Below, in pieces: positions 37,001 to 48,345 of a DNA stretch of 64,000 nt. This stretch comes from Astrocystis sublimbata. Lineage: Eukaryota > Ascomycota > Sordariomycetes > Xylariales > Xylariaceae. The notes under the pieces were generated by a model. That model was given only the letters and a program-made list of their open reading frames with translations, was not told the origin of the DNA and searched no databases. The stretch lies in NCBI GenBank assembly GCA_022453515.1, contig JAJNNY010000008.1, forward strand, positions 62,001 through 126,000, given 5' to 3'. Within the stretch, counting starts at the first letter, position 1. Each line of letters starts with the position of its first letter. The position numbers and the translations under genes were made by a program.

Positions 37001-38870
37001 TGCCCCCGAGAGATTCTGATGCAGAGTCGGACTCGTTATGATGTTCACACCTCCGGCCAATGCCATTGAGCACTCGCCCCCTAGTATAGCCTGAACCAAA
37101 TTAGCAAATACTGATGTGTAGCATGATTGTTGTAAAGGCGACTTACTCTACACGCAGTGTGAATTGCCACCGCTGAAGACGAGCACGCAGTATCAAGAGT
37201 AAGTGAGGGGCCGCTCCAGCCGTAATAATGACTAATACGTCCGCTGATGAAAGCGCGAAGTGTGCCAGTAGCCGAGAATGCATTCGCATCTTCAGAAGCC
37301 ACATTCAGCTCATACTCTACGCTCCCAACACCCATATAACAGCCTACATCGGCCGGCTTTTCTGACGCTGAGAGACCATGGTACCCCGCAGACTCCAATG
37401 CTTCGTATGCAACCTGTAAGGCGAGCCGCTGTTGAGGATCCATTGATCGCGCCTCACGGCCGGAGATGCCGAAAAACCGGTGATCAAAAACATCCGGTTC
37501 ATCGATGAAGTTGCCCCAATACGTCTCCAACTTTGGCTGTCGACTGACTTTGGAGCTCTGGAAGCGCTGTTCGGGAATTTTGCCGATGGCGGTCCGTCCA
37601 GAAGAGATCAGTTCCCATAACTCGTCGACTGAGTCTGCTTGAGGAAACCGACATCCCATACCGACCACGGCAATCTCTTTGATAGCTTTACTCTGGGATA
37701 GTTGCTTTGAGCCGGCGTTACTAGTGGGTAGGAGGGAGCGTGGGACACATGGTTCCGGCCCAACTGGCACGAGTTTTGCATTAGATATACCTGAGGTGCT
37801 TTCGCGGACTGTTTGATACCACAGCGCCTGCTGGCTCAAAATCGAGTCGATAGCTATATCATTCAGATTCCCAGTGGCAATCAGTTCTGCGCTCGCAGTC
37901 GACCGTAATGGCAAACGAAGACGATCAGCAGTAGGTAACTGCAATTCGGGATGCGATGCGCACATTTCCTTCAGCGCCGTGGCTGCTTCTTCATGTCTGG
38001 AAGTGTGATAACTGCCCTGTAAGTTGACAACTGTAGCCGCGATTCGTGCCTCGGTTAACTTTGACAGCAGCTGATCTTTGTCCTTGATGGGCAACGTAAT
38101 GGTAAACGAAAGTTCATCCGTTACACAAGATATGTAAGCCTGCGATCATCTGTCAGTCCACATTCTATTGTGACAGTGCCTTTATTGATTCCAGTGTGAT
38201 GCAGGGATAATGTTACATTTGGGAACGCGTCCAGAAGCGTGTCAAGTTCCTTCTTCTCTAATGACTTTGTGCAGCGGACGGCAATGACTGATGCAGTATC
38301 CTGATCGGAGTGAACTGCATCTTCAGCGTCTATTACGGCACCTATCAATGTTGCCAAGCGAATCGCAATGTTGGCGTTGCGTTCGAAGTCCAAGCGAGAC
38401 TTGGACAGCGAAAACGCCGCCGCGGTGAGGAATCCCAGACAGAAGCCCTGAGATGACTTGCATTGTTTGATGATTGCAGCCCCCGATGGATCATGGCTTC
38501 GTGCAAGCTCGAGAAGGTAATGAAATTGGAACGCAACAGTCAGTGGAGCCCGGACAGTATTGCTCAGAGGCTGCGGCTCTAGATCGACATTGCATGACGC
38601 GATGTCTCCGATGAGAGATATGTCGCGCTGCAGACCGGCTGGAACCAATAGCTCTTCGTCCTCCGAGATGCTGAGAATGTGCTCCAATGGACCAAGGCTC
38701 ATAAGGCTGAGTCTCAACCAATCAAGGTCGGGATTATCGGCCAATGCACGTCGAAGGGCTGAGATATTCTGTTGCGTCCATGTTGTCACCTGCGGACCAA
38801 ATAAAAGTACAGACGATTCTGCATCCGCGATGTTCGGGGTGGAGGTGCTGTTGAAGTAGCTATCATCCAT
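31039..38870 (-). CDS. Non-reducing polyketide synthase, SAT-KS-AT-PT-ACP-CMeT-TE
   Basis: Six exons: 38217-38870, 37147-38139, 36715-37090, 35936-36651, 32043-35874, 31039-31988; 2506 residues, all joins in phase. Domains with key residues: SAT 1-330 (GFCLG, Cys144), KS about 372-800 (DTACSSS, Cys537; [15 protein letters not shown]), AT about 890-1240 (GHSFG, Ser973), PT about 1260-1570 (His1283 in GHAVAG, Asp1466 in LDNFLQ), one ACP (GIDSLV, Ser1670), C-methyltransferase about 1755-2070 (EIGAGTGG), and an esterase-type release domain about 2190-2506 (HGGG oxyanion motif, GWSTGG with Ser2277, late Asp and His). This order is that of NR-PKSs making 5-methyl- or 3,5-dimethylorsellinic acid. 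Expected product: a C-methylated orsellinate-type acid released by hydrolysis (inference). The start was chosen at the second of two ATGs (38868-38870) for its better context. Divergent to the P450 at 39411. Confidence 0.93.
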
Positions 38871-39410
38871 TGTGAATAGCATTCAAGTGTTGAAACTGAG
38901 GTTGAAGGACAAAGAGCCGAAGATCGTTGTGAGTACGGGCACAAGATCGAAAGTTTACAAACAGACATCACGCTTAAAAACACCTTTGGCATAATTATCT
39001 AGTGTCGTCCACGCTGTGACTATAGGTCAATATCTTCAAGGTCTCCATCATTGTCACTGACTAACATGGATGCATGGAATTTGGACTAATTACCCGGATC
39101 GTCAAAGCCTCAAGGCTCAACGAACCTGGCCCACAGGGTTGTTTGACTTGGAGACAAATGGGCGGTCTGTAGTGTTATTTAACTTGGGGTTATGGCAACT
39201 CCGCAAGTGGCACTGGGCACCGAGTAATGAATGATGACAAAATTGTGGCTCGGACCGACCCCTCGAGCTAGACATCGTAGACTAGACCTTGACGTATTGC
39301 GACATAGATGCTCTGCGCCGCTTTGCATTCTTGCATTCATTCCGGTGAAGAGAGAATTGTTCACAAGCAGGGACAAGAATATTTGCGACAATATACGCAC
39401 ATTCCTAGTG
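38871..39410. promoter_or_regulatory. Shared divergent promoter of the PKS and a P450
   Basis: 540 bases separate the two start codons. An 11-mer TACCCGGATCG at 39091-39101 recurs exactly in the divergent P450/O-methyltransferase promoter (43538-43548). Whether it binds the cluster's Myb regulator or anything else is unknown. Confidence 0.5.
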
Positions 39411-41308
39411 ATGATTGGTCTTGCAGCTGTCAATGTCCAAGCAGGCCTCGTGCTTTTGGCGCTGCTACTTTTTGCTGGTGTTGCCCGACTTTGCCACACG
39501 CGATGGCGACTTCGGCATATACCAGGGCCATTCTTGGCCAGCTTCACCAACTTCCAACGGTTCTACTGGGTCACCACGAAGCAAGCACATGTGAAGCTTC
39601 AAGATGCACATGAAAAGCATGGCGAAGTGGTACGCATTGGGCCTAATATGGTATCAATTAGCAATCCGGAGGCGATACCGACAGTATATACTACCAAGCC
39701 CGGTTTTCCAAAGGTGCGCTTTCTTCGCCTCTCAATGCCCCATGGCAGTCAGTCATATGATGTACTTACCCCAGTGGCCTGTGGACATATAGAGCGAGTT
39801 CTATGTAACTCTACGGCCGTACACGAGAGGCACCGGCGCCCTGCATGCCGTCTTCAACACCACGGATGAGGCGATACTCAAACAGATCAAACCGCCCATC
39901 GCACCAATGTTCTCAGTCACCAACGCAAACTCATTTGAGCCACTTGTGGATAGAGTACTTGAGTGTATGCACGAAAATCTGGATCGAAGGTTTGTTGAAA
40001 CTAGCGAGATATGCAATCTTGGGCAGTGGTTGCAGTACTTTGCTTTCGACGTGATGGGTACTTTGACGTTCTCAAAACGATACGGATTCTTGGATAGTGG
40101 AAGTGACGCCAATGGCATGCTAAGCACGATCATTGACTTTATGCGTGCGAGCGCACCAGTGAGCTCATGACTAGGAACCCAACAAGAGGTATTTCGAACT
40201 CTAATGGTGCCCAGATGACCCAAATTCCCTGGCTAGATAAGATCACGCGCAAGAACCTGCTCGCAGACAAGATTCGACAACTTTTCGGTCGGACTGCCTC
40301 TTTGTCAATCCTTAGCTTCGTCGCCGAGGCCATTGCGGAAAAGCGAGAGCTACTGAAGGCGCAAAGATCGAACTCTAAGCTTGCGGTTGACGGTGAAAAG
40401 GATTTCCTCACGCGATTCATTGAATTACAAGAGAACAGCCCTGAGAAAATTCCAAGCTGGTAAGCATTGGATATTTTCCTTGTTTTTTGCGATGATCAGT
40501 AAACGGTGCGCGATTGATCGATCTACCTGACATGGGGTTGACGGGCAATAGGGCTCCCACGGCATGGACCTTTTCCAATGTGATCGCCGGCTCCGACTCG
40601 GTGGGAACGATCATGCGTACCATCATGTACAATCTGCTCGCCTACCCGGCGACGCTGGAGAGGCTGCATGCCGAGCTGTCGAGCGCAGATCTGCCGGTTC
40701 CGTTTCCGCCGTACAGTATGCTTCGCAACCTCCCCTACTTAGATGCGTGCGTCCAGGAGGGGTTTCGCATGCATCCTCCATTTGCGCTCCCTTTCGAGCG
40801 AGTAGTGCCGGAAGGCGGTATCACTGTGCTCGGAACGTATCTGCCAGAGGGCACCGTTGTCGGCGGTAACCCCTACGTTGTCAATCGCCATAAGGGAACT
40901 TTCGGAAACGACGCCGAGTTCTGGCGTCCCGAGAGATGGCTCGTGAAGGACGCGGCGCGCAGGAAAGCGATGGAGCAAGGCGTTTTGACAGTAAGTCTAC
41001 ATACCGAGCGAGCCTCTGGACCGCAGATAGTTTTTCATGTCAGCTTACACGCTATTGTTGTAGCTTGGTGCTGGCCGCCGCGTATGTCTCGGTAGGCACG
41101 TGGGTGTGCTAGAAATAAAGAAGCTCATACCGTTTCTTCTTCTTAATTACAAGGTAAGTGCTGCAATTCCAATGCGGATAAAATCTAAGACATTTCACAG
41201 ATTACGATTGTCGACCGCGAAAAGTTCTCGGTGGAAAACTCTTGGTTCTTTATCCAAACGGGGCTCTACGCCCAGCTAGAAAAACCTCGTCCGTCCTGTA
41301 ATGAGTAG
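39411..41308 (+). CDS. Cytochrome P450 (cluster)
   Basis: Six exons: 39411-39713, 39793-40158, 40215-40459, 40552-40990, 41064-41153, 41201-41308; 516 residues with introns of 47-92 nt. Although the gene looks fragmented in single frames, it is intact when spliced. Features: N-terminal membrane anchor ([14 protein letters not shown]), proline hinge HIPGPF, I-helix AGSDS in place of the more usual AGxDT, K-helix E-G-F-R, RPERW, and the haem loop [10 protein letters not shown], where Leu replaces the usual first Phe. It should oxidise the polyketide or prenylated intermediate at the ER (inference from the cluster). Likely co-regulated with the divergently transcribed PKS. Confidence 0.88.
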
Positions 41309-41914
41309 ATTGTCAGGTGCAAAACAAGCATTATTAAATACAGCATGGGGTCCATCGCAAGATCATCGCATGGCGACGCATCACCCAAAAACGTGGCCCA
41401 AATCAGACCAGTCCGCCGTAGTGTGAAAATTAAACGAAAGTGCATATTAATCCTTCATGGATCAACATGAATACTAGTTATCATGTAAATATTATCTGAT
41501 TATATACATAGAATTTGTTTAGGGCATCCTATTGGTTGCACGACGGTTATTGAGGTTATTACACGAATAAGCTAAACACTTTATTGTCACTAGGTAGAGA
41601 GATGCTGAACCTTTCATTTATTTTCCACACCGCGTGACCGCGCCAAGGTCTTACGAAGTCCCCCGCGGCCACAGGCTAAGCCCCTGTAAATTGGAATTAC
41701 ATTAATGTTAGGCGACCTGGTGCATCGAACTTCGGGATACTGGTTACATTCCTTCATCACGACAAACAAATGCTACAGCGTATTGCTGGCCTCACTGAAT
41801 TCGATCGAATTATAGGCTACCTGCTTAACTTTTTACTTCAATCAAGCCATGTAGTATCTCTTGTGCCTTTAACTGAGGTACGTTCACGACTACTACGTCG
41901 TCTTTGCTACGGCA
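41309..41914. other. Intergenic between convergent P450 genes
   Basis: 3' regions of the two P450 genes meet here. No further gene seen. Confidence 0.4.
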
Positions 41915-43516
41915 TCACCATTCTATATCTAGATGATGCCCCTCCATCTCCGCATTGAACCATTCTCTTAACTGAATTTCACTCTGGCAGGTCCGCGCAC
42001 CATCGAGCACGGTGCTTTCGGCGATCGCGAAAACCGTGTGATGAAGCTGTTGTTGCGCCAAATTCTTGCCGATGCAGGCACGCAATCCAGCACCAAAAGG
42101 CATCAGGCTTTTCTCCATTGCCGCCAAGGAACCGCTTGACAAGTTTTGCAGCCCGGGCTGAGATCCGACATCTGCTTTCGCTTCAAGCCATCTTTCGGGT
42201 CGGAATTGGAAAGGCTCAGGGAACACATCCGGGTCTAGATGCAGCGTTGATGCGGCGCACCCAACAACGGTGCCGCCTGGTATGTAGATGCCTCCAATCG
42301 TAAGCCCGGGGTCAGGCACCTCGCGAGTCAGTGGAGTGGGATTTGCTCGGCCTAGCCGCAATCCCTCCTTGACGACTGCACGGAGGTATGGCAGGGTTTG
42401 CGGATCTGGGGCGCCACCGCCAGTGCTGGTCTTCGCGGCATCAAAGACTTCTTCCTTGAGGTGGCGGTAGCTCTCGGGACTTTGAACCAAATGGAAGATG
42501 ATAGTCGTCAGCATGAAGGCTGTCGAGTCCGCGCCCGCGAATACCACGGCCGTAGATTGAACAGCTGCTTCAGCCTCAGATATTCCCTCATCGAGCAACC
42601 TGCCTTGGTAAGTCTGGGTGCTCACAGTGCCCGCTGGACCCTTTGATTGGCCTTCAATGACTGCCTCATCTCTTTCCTTGATCGCTGCTATAGTTTTGGA
42701 CATTGCCAGACCGATGAATCTGTTCAGATGGGCAAACGACTCGGCTGCGTCTTGATTCGAGCTCATCCAGATTGAGACTGCATGCAGCCGACGAAAAATG
42801 GCATGTGGCAGGAGGGAGAATCGCGACAAAGCAACAATGGAGAAGATGAATGGGTTGGCACTCAGTTTGGCGTTGCTTCGATCGGATCCAGAGAGGTGGA
42901 CATGCTCGTCCAGCCCACCGTAGCAGTCCCCTAGCAGATATGCCGTCACGACATCGATGGACAGGCGAGCGCATAAGTCGAGTATATCTGCTCGCCCAAT
43001 ATCTTCTTTGAACCGCCCCAATTGCTGCACGAACTTGGTGACCAGCGTTTGGATAGCCCCGCCCTCGGCAGTGGCAGCTCTAAGCCGCGAGGGCGCAAAC
43101 AGCGGCGCCACGGCTTTGGCACGTAGGTTACGGTATCCAATGTCCGTGGCGGAGAAGATGGAAGCAACGGGCCCGAGGTTGAAGTTCGTGTACCGTTTGT
43201 CTTTCGGGAAACCACCTCCCCTGACGTAAATTTCGTGTATAGCATCTGGATCCGAGATGGAGACTCTGTTTGGCGCTATTTGCAGAACTTTTGTGTTGAG
43301 CTTTTCATGATAATTGCGAAGCACACGACCTTCGATCCCCAGATAGCATATCGCATAAAGATATAGAGGCGAAACTTTGGCCCATATCGGGCCGGGTACG
43401 TGTCGCAAGGATGAAAAGTAGCGGGCGCAGACCAGTAGTGAAGTCAAGAAAAGCAAACCTGGCAGAAAAATGACAGTGACCAGCGCATCGAGACTCCAGA
43501 TTGACTGTAGCGACAT
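41915..43516 (-). CDS. Cytochrome P450 (cluster), intronless
   Basis: A single open frame of 533 residues from ATG 43514-43516. Membrane anchor at residues about 12-33, HVPGP hinge, I-helix VFAGADST, K-helix E-G-L-R, FRPERW, and haem loop FGAGLRACIG with the Cys ligand. The lack of introns contrasts with the six-exon P450 next to it, so the two are not a recent tandem duplication. It is divergent to the O-methyltransferase, with 434 bases between the start codons. Predicted role: a second oxidation, for example hydroxylation of an aromatic methyl group (inference from pathway logic, not readable from the sequence). Confidence 0.92.
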   Translation of the reverse strand: MSLQSIWSLDALVTVIFLPGLLFLTSLLVCARYFSSLRHVPGPIWAKVSPLYLYAICYLGIEGRVLRNYHEKLNTKVLQIAPNRVSISDPDAIHEIYVRGGGFPKDKRYTNFNLGPVASIFSATDIGYRNLRAKAVAPLFAPSRLRAATAEGGAIQTLVTKFVQQLGRFKEDIGRADILDLCARLSIDVVTAYLLGDCYGGLDEHVHLSGSDRSNAKLSANPFIFSIVALSRFSLLPHAIFRRLHAVSIWMSSNQDAAESFAHLNRFIGLAMSKTIAAIKERDEAVIEGQSKGPAGTVSTQTYQGRLLDEGISEAEAAVQSTAVVFAGADSTAFMLTTIIFHLVQSPESYRHLKEEVFDAAKTSTGGGAPDPQTLPYLRAVVKEGLRLGRANPTPLTREVPDPGLTIGGIYIPGGTVVGCAASTLHLDPDVFPEPFQFRPERWLEAKADVGSQPGLQNLSSGSLAAMEKSLMPFGAGLRACIGKNLAQQQLHHTVFAIAESTVLDGARTCQSEIQLREWFNAEMEGHHLDIEW

Positions 43517-43950
43517 GATGATTCCTCAGGCGACTGCTACCCGGATCGCACAGAAAGATACAACTGGAAGCCCGCTATCTGAGACGCCATCAAGCCTGCC
43601 TTTCCGATCGCGCCCATCAATCGATACCAGCTGCATTTCCACTATACAATAGTTCTAAATATCCAGTCAATCAGGTATTTCGTTCATCTAGATTTGACCC
43701 ATCTTACTCGGGGTTGGGGTCGGCTAAGACCCCGCGACATCTGCCGCCGCTCCACAATGGACCACTCCGCCTTTCCGATGAACTGACACGATGAGAGACG
43801 AGTCCAGTACAAGATGCATGTGAGAAGAAGTTCCACAATTGGGACAATAGCCTATCGAGGTCGATAGTAATACAGCAGGTGGACATCCAAAGTAACGTCT
43901 CGAAGCCCCCTATTAGCAATCCAAGTTAAATAATAGTACCTAACGACACA
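43517..43950. promoter_or_regulatory. Shared divergent promoter of P450 and O-methyltransferase
   Basis: Holds the 11-mer TACCCGGATCG at 43538-43548 that is also in the PKS/P450 promoter. Both genes belong to the cluster. Confidence 0.5.
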
Positions 43951-45386
43951 ATGTCAGTCTCGTCATCAATGCCGCAAATTATAGCATCCAAAGACACAAT
44001 GTCGAATAGTTCCACATTCGTCAACGATCTGAACATCGTCACAAAGGACAAATTTGCCAACGATGGGGAGAGGATGAAAGCTCTTGCGGCTGTTTACGCC
44101 TTAGTAGCTCGCCTCGAAACGCCATGGGAATTTGTAGCGAGACTTTGTATGGGCCAGGTACGTAGAGCTATCGCAAACCAGACGGACGTCTGTGAATTCT
44201 GTACGTTTGATTGACCTTTGATGATTTCCTACAAGTAGCCGGCGCTGGGTGCCGCTTTGAAAGTTGCTATGGATATGAGGCTGTTTGAGCTGTGGCAGGA
44301 AAAGGGAAGAGAGGAATCGACTGCAAGGGAGCTCGCTTGGATAGTGTCGTGCGATCCTGAGCTCTTGGGTAAGTCGTTGTGTCGTCACATCTTCTTGGGG
44401 GGGTTCCTTGGCCAAGGTGGACTGACATTCAGTTTTGGCAGTCCGATTGTTGCGTCATCTCGCTGCGAACCATATCCTCGAAGAGCCTTCGATAGGACTT
44501 TTCAAGCAAACTGCGCTGTCAACTTCTTTTCTCCAGCCCGTGTTCGGGGAATGGATTCACCACCTGTATGTTTACCTTTTCGACTCTCCCTATCCAGGCC
44601 ACGCCACTTACTCGTGCTCGAAGTTACGACGCGACGCTGCCGTGCTTTTTCAAGATGCCGGAGTACCTCAGCCAGACCGGGTATACTAATCCAATCGATC
44701 CGAAAAACGGCGTGTTTCAATTTGCAAAAGGCTGGAAAGACGACATGTTCAACTACTTCGAGTCGCATCCACGAGAAGGAGCGTCCTTCAATCATGTCAT
44801 GGGCGGAGTCATGGCCCAACAGGGAGGATGGCTCGATATCTTCCCACATGAGAGGCTTCTAGAAGCTGCTGCCAAAAACCCAGAGTCTCCGCTGCTGGTT
44901 GACGTCGGAGGAAACATAGGCCACGACATAGAGAGATTCCGACGAGCCCACCCAGAGACGGCAAACCGCCTGTACCTGGAGGACAGACCCGAGGTGCTCC
45001 AACGTGCCACCTGCGGAGAGCTCATCAACAAAGAAGGGTACGATTTCTTCACACAGCAACCTATCAAGGGTGCGCGCGCCTATTACATGCATGGCGTCCT
45101 CCATGACTGGTCAGACGAGCCGGCGCGCAAGATCCTGGAGATGCAGAGAGACGCGCTGGTGCCGGGGTACAGTACTCTTCTCGTGCATGATCACATCGCG
45201 CCACGAGCGCTAGCACATCCGCACACTACAGCGTACGACCTGACCATGATGGTCATGGTGGCGGGCAAGGAGAGGACGGAGGAGCATTGGCGTGAGTTGC
45301 TGGAATCGACGGGATATGTGGTCAAGAATATCTGGACCTCCCCACTGACGGTGCAGGGCATCATCGAGGCGGAAATCAAGGTCTGA
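43951..45386 (+). CDS. SAM-dependent O-methyltransferase
   Basis: Four exons: 43951-44157, 44239-44368, 44442-44565, 44624-45386; 407 residues. It has the fold order of fungal plant-type O-methyltransferases: an N-terminal winged-helix dimerisation part (MRLFELW, LLRHLAANHIL), then the SAM motif VDVGGNIGHD, and the catalytic-base region MHGVLHDWSDEPA with the conserved His in LHDW. The C terminus ends VQGIIEAEIKV. It most likely methylates a phenolic OH of the polyketide (inference). Start at the first ATG of the frame; later in-frame ATGs are possible. Confidence 0.9.
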
Positions 45387-45978
45387 GATTGTATCGAGCA
45401 GGATATGGAAGCTTGATAGACAAGGCAGCAGCTCGATTGATACTTCAAAGCCCACAGATAATACTCTATGATCTTGTAAGAACGATGCATGAGAGATATT
45501 TCTTTGATGGTGATGTTACTCAGGGCCAGCCACCCACTGAGAACCACTGTGGCCTCATGAGGCCCCAGGGGTCTAGGTGTCTCTGCAAAATATAGGACCT
45601 AGACCGTCGCACCACCCTTCCAGTCATCGTGAATCTATACCTATCGTGATGGGGCTCGCAAATAGACGCTCTGGTACACACTCAGGTTTGAGTACGAATG
45701 GTCCACGATCCTAGCTTTGTCTAGACGCCTAATCATCAACACACGCAACATATAGTGTCTCCAACGAAAACAGTAAATATAGCAGAGCATTTCCTTTTTC
45801 TACACGATGAACGGAGTAAGCCTAGTGTTAAAACCGGTAAATGGCGTTCTTTATCGGCTCTAACGTCCCAAGACAGCTTTCACATTTTACAGGTACTTTG
45901 ATTGTGGCTAAACTACAACTATGATATGTATAACCATTTTGCCAGACAGTTCGGTCCTGTGAAGCACTGGTTCGCGCT
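45387..45978. other. Intergenic between convergent genes
   Basis: 3' flanks of the O-methyltransferase and the SDR. No gene recognised. Confidence 0.4.
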
Positions 45979-46966
45979 CTATTTGTCAACAGCAACATTG
46001 TTGGTGACGTCGCCGAACACGTCCTTGGCATGAGCAAGCTGGTCTTGCACTAGAGTCATGCGAGCTGTCATATCAGCCCCCAGAGGCAGGAACTTTTCCT
46101 GCTCCTTTCCAACGCCGAACCCTTCACCGGCAATGAGCTGGTAGACTGCCTTCATGGCTTTGTCCCTGTCTCCGTTGGGAATGATCTTGCCGGCCCCGAT
46201 GTAGCTCATGATCTGCCCCGCGACAGTGTCCTTGTACTCTTCGGGCAAGGGAGTCTTGCCAAACACGAAAGCGTTGGGCATGTTGGTGTTGAATGTGCCG
46301 AGAAGAACAGTGAGGACCCGAATGTTGAAGGGCGCGACCTCTTTGGCAAGGACCTTGTTCAGGGCTAATGTGTGATACGTCAGGTTAGCAACGAGCCCGC
46401 GACAGGAAAGGATGATTTGAGAATGGAGATGCTAGCCCATTCGTAAAAGCTCGACAAACCAGTCAAATCAATTGCGACTTACCATCTAGACCGCCTTTGG
46501 CGCCGGCATAGGCTCCCATACTCCCTTGCGCCTCAAGAGCGGCACCACTGCTGAAATTGGCGATGACACCCGACTTCCGTTTGCGTTGGTATGGAAGTAC
46601 AGCACGGATGAGGCGCAAGGGACCAAAGTACATGGCCTCCATCTGGGAGCGGACCTCATCTTCGGTGAGGGTCTCTATGGGGCCGTAGATGGAGAAACCG
46701 GCGTTATTGATGAGCACGTCGATCTGCTCTCCGGACTTCTCGAGGTCGTCCACGAGGGCGCCGCTCGCTGGGTCAGTCACGTCCAGCTTCAGCCATTTGC
46801 CGCCTTTGGATTCAACCTCCTTTACCAGCTCCGGGGTCTTTGAAGGACTGCGCGAAGTGGCAATGACTTTATGGCCGCCGGCTTGCGCGATGCGTACAAG
46901 CGACAGGCCGAAGCCAGAAGAGCACCCGGTGATCAACCAGGTAAGTTTCTTGGCGGATGTAGCCAT
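45979..46966 (-). CDS. Short-chain dehydrogenase/reductase (cluster)
   Basis: Two exons: 46483-46966 and 45979-46364, joined by a 118-nt intron; 289 residues. Motifs: WLITGCSSGFG (TGxxxGxG cofactor motif), an Arg/Ser after beta-2 (ATSRS) that favours NADP(H), a D-V-T motif, NNAG, a catalytic Ser in NFSSGAA and YAGAK. The length fits a classical SDR. In this cluster it may interconvert a benzylic alcohol and aldehyde or reduce a ketone (inference). Its upstream side faces a repeat island. Confidence 0.9.
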
Positions 46967-47372
46967 GATGTCTGTTTTGTGAGAGCGGGGGAACTTTGAT
47001 GCGGTGTTGATGTGGCGGGGTCTGTGTCTGTGTGCAGGCGTAAAGAAGATAGAGCGAGCATATTTAAGACGCCAACAACAACAGACGTCATTGTCGCCAG
47101 CCTTGAGACCTCATGCCGCAACCTCCGCATGAATGTTGCATTGCATTTTCGAAGAGTACGTTTCGGAAAAAGATAGACTCCATGCAGCGCCACAAACCGC
47201 CATTACTTGGTGCTAATCCCCGAGTAAGCACACAAAGGGGACGGTGAGGTGATAGTGTCAGACAGGCGTAGAGGGGCACTGATTAAATGACCGGCTTCCA
47301 GCCAGTAATGACTTGAGAAAAGCGGCCATTTAATCTTACTCCCACGGGGGACGGGGGATGTAAGACGATGTC
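46967..47372. other. Upstream region of the SDR gene
   Basis: TATTTAAG-like sequence at about 47060 may be its TATA element on the minus strand. No gene seen. Confidence 0.35.
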
Positions 47373-47584
47373 TCTTAACCCGGCCCTTAATCCGCCCATT
47401 GACCTGCACTTAAACCCGTTCCTTAACCCGTTCCTTAACCCGTTCCTGGTCCGTTCCCTCGCCCGCCGTTTAACCTGCGCTTAAACCCGTCGCTTAGCCC
47501 CCCCCATAATCTGGGCTTAGGCCCGTTCCTTAGCCCGTTCCTTAGCCCGTTCCTTAACCCGTTTCTTAGCCCGCCCCTCGCCCC
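47373..47584. repeat. Degenerate 12-bp minisatellite (CCCGTTCCTTAA/G)
   Basis: About 15 imperfect copies of CCGTTCCTTAAC/G with units drifting to CCGTCGCTTAGC, CCGTTTCTTAGC and similar. The last exact run is at 47522-47570. The unit is not a fungal telomere repeat (TTAGGG). Function unknown. Confidence 0.75.
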
Positions 47585-47640
47585 TGAGCAGATCCATATT
47601 CCTAACCCCGGTTAAAGGTGGGTGCAATGTGGACCCAACC

Positions 47641-47972
47641 GAGGCGGTTGACAAAAGAAAGCTTACACTTGACCCAGTTTTTTACCCCCACAGTACATCT
47701 GAAGCTAGAAAACTTTATTCCAAGATTTCCTTTTTAGGGTATTATCGAAGCTATTCCGACCTTTCCAACGATACTTAAGCTACTTTAAAGCTATTAAAAT
47801 AGATATAAGTACCTGCATAGATTTATTAATTCTTAAAACATACCTAATAGTTGCAGAACTCGTCTATTATCTAATATTCCAATAGTCGTACTGAAATAAC
47901 CAAGGTGGCGATATAAGTCACTCTAGTGGACCTGCCAAGAAGGGGTGTAAACTTTCTCTTGTCAACCGCCTC
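47641..47972. mobile_element. Putative decayed element bounded by a 28-bp inverted repeat
   Basis: GAGGCGGTTGACAA(A/G)AGAAAG(C/T)TTACAC occurs at 47641-47668 and inverted at 47945-47972, 26 of 28 bases identical. Both differences are transitions. The interior is AT-rich, which fits repeat-induced point mutation of a small non-autonomous element. No transposase frame is seen and target duplications were not identified. Confidence 0.45.
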
Positions 47973-48085
47973 GCCAACCTCGCCAACCAGGTATTGTGCC
48001 GCAGGCACAGGCACTGATGCTTGCGCAGATCTCGAGGGAGTCGGTGAGAGGCATCGAACCACTAAAACTACACTTGTCAAATCGC

Positions 48086-48345
48086 CCTGGCACGGGGTCT
48101 TAAGATTAAATGTCCGGGTCCACACATATCTACACTTACTTTCACCCACCTACATAGTAGTTAACGAGACCTATAAACAGCTATTTTAAAGCTAATATAG
48201 CTAGGTTTAGTGTTTTAATACTCTAGATTCTATTCTAGTACCTAATTCTTTTACGCTTAGCTTTTGTGAACCTTTTCCTACCGCTTTGGCATTGGTTCTG
48301 TGTAGATAGGGACCCGGACATTTAAACTTAAGACCCCGTGCCTGG
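48086..48345. mobile_element. Putative small element bounded by a 36-bp inverted repeat
   Basis: CCTGGCACGGGGTCTTAAG at the left arm (48086-48121) and its inverted partner at 48310-48345 match at 34 of 36 bases over the whole arm. The 188-bp interior is AT-rich and non-coding. It could be a MITE-like element or a hairpin-forming relic; target duplications are not evident. Confidence 0.45.

Noticed and set aside
31039..38870. Possibility of separate genes for SAT, KS-AT and the TE/esterase part
   Set aside because: Introns at 38140-38216, 37091-37146, 36652-36714, 35875-35935 and 31989-32042 join all parts in phase, with motifs continuous across each join, so one polypeptide is expected.
39411..41308. 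Possibility that this P450 is a pseudogene, since it is split over many short frames
   Set aside because: Five GT-AG introns restore one frame with all P450 motifs including the haem loop, so it is intact.
47373..47584. Internal telomere repeat
   Set aside because: The unit CCGTTCCTTAAC/G has a 12-bp period and does not contain TTAGGG arrays.
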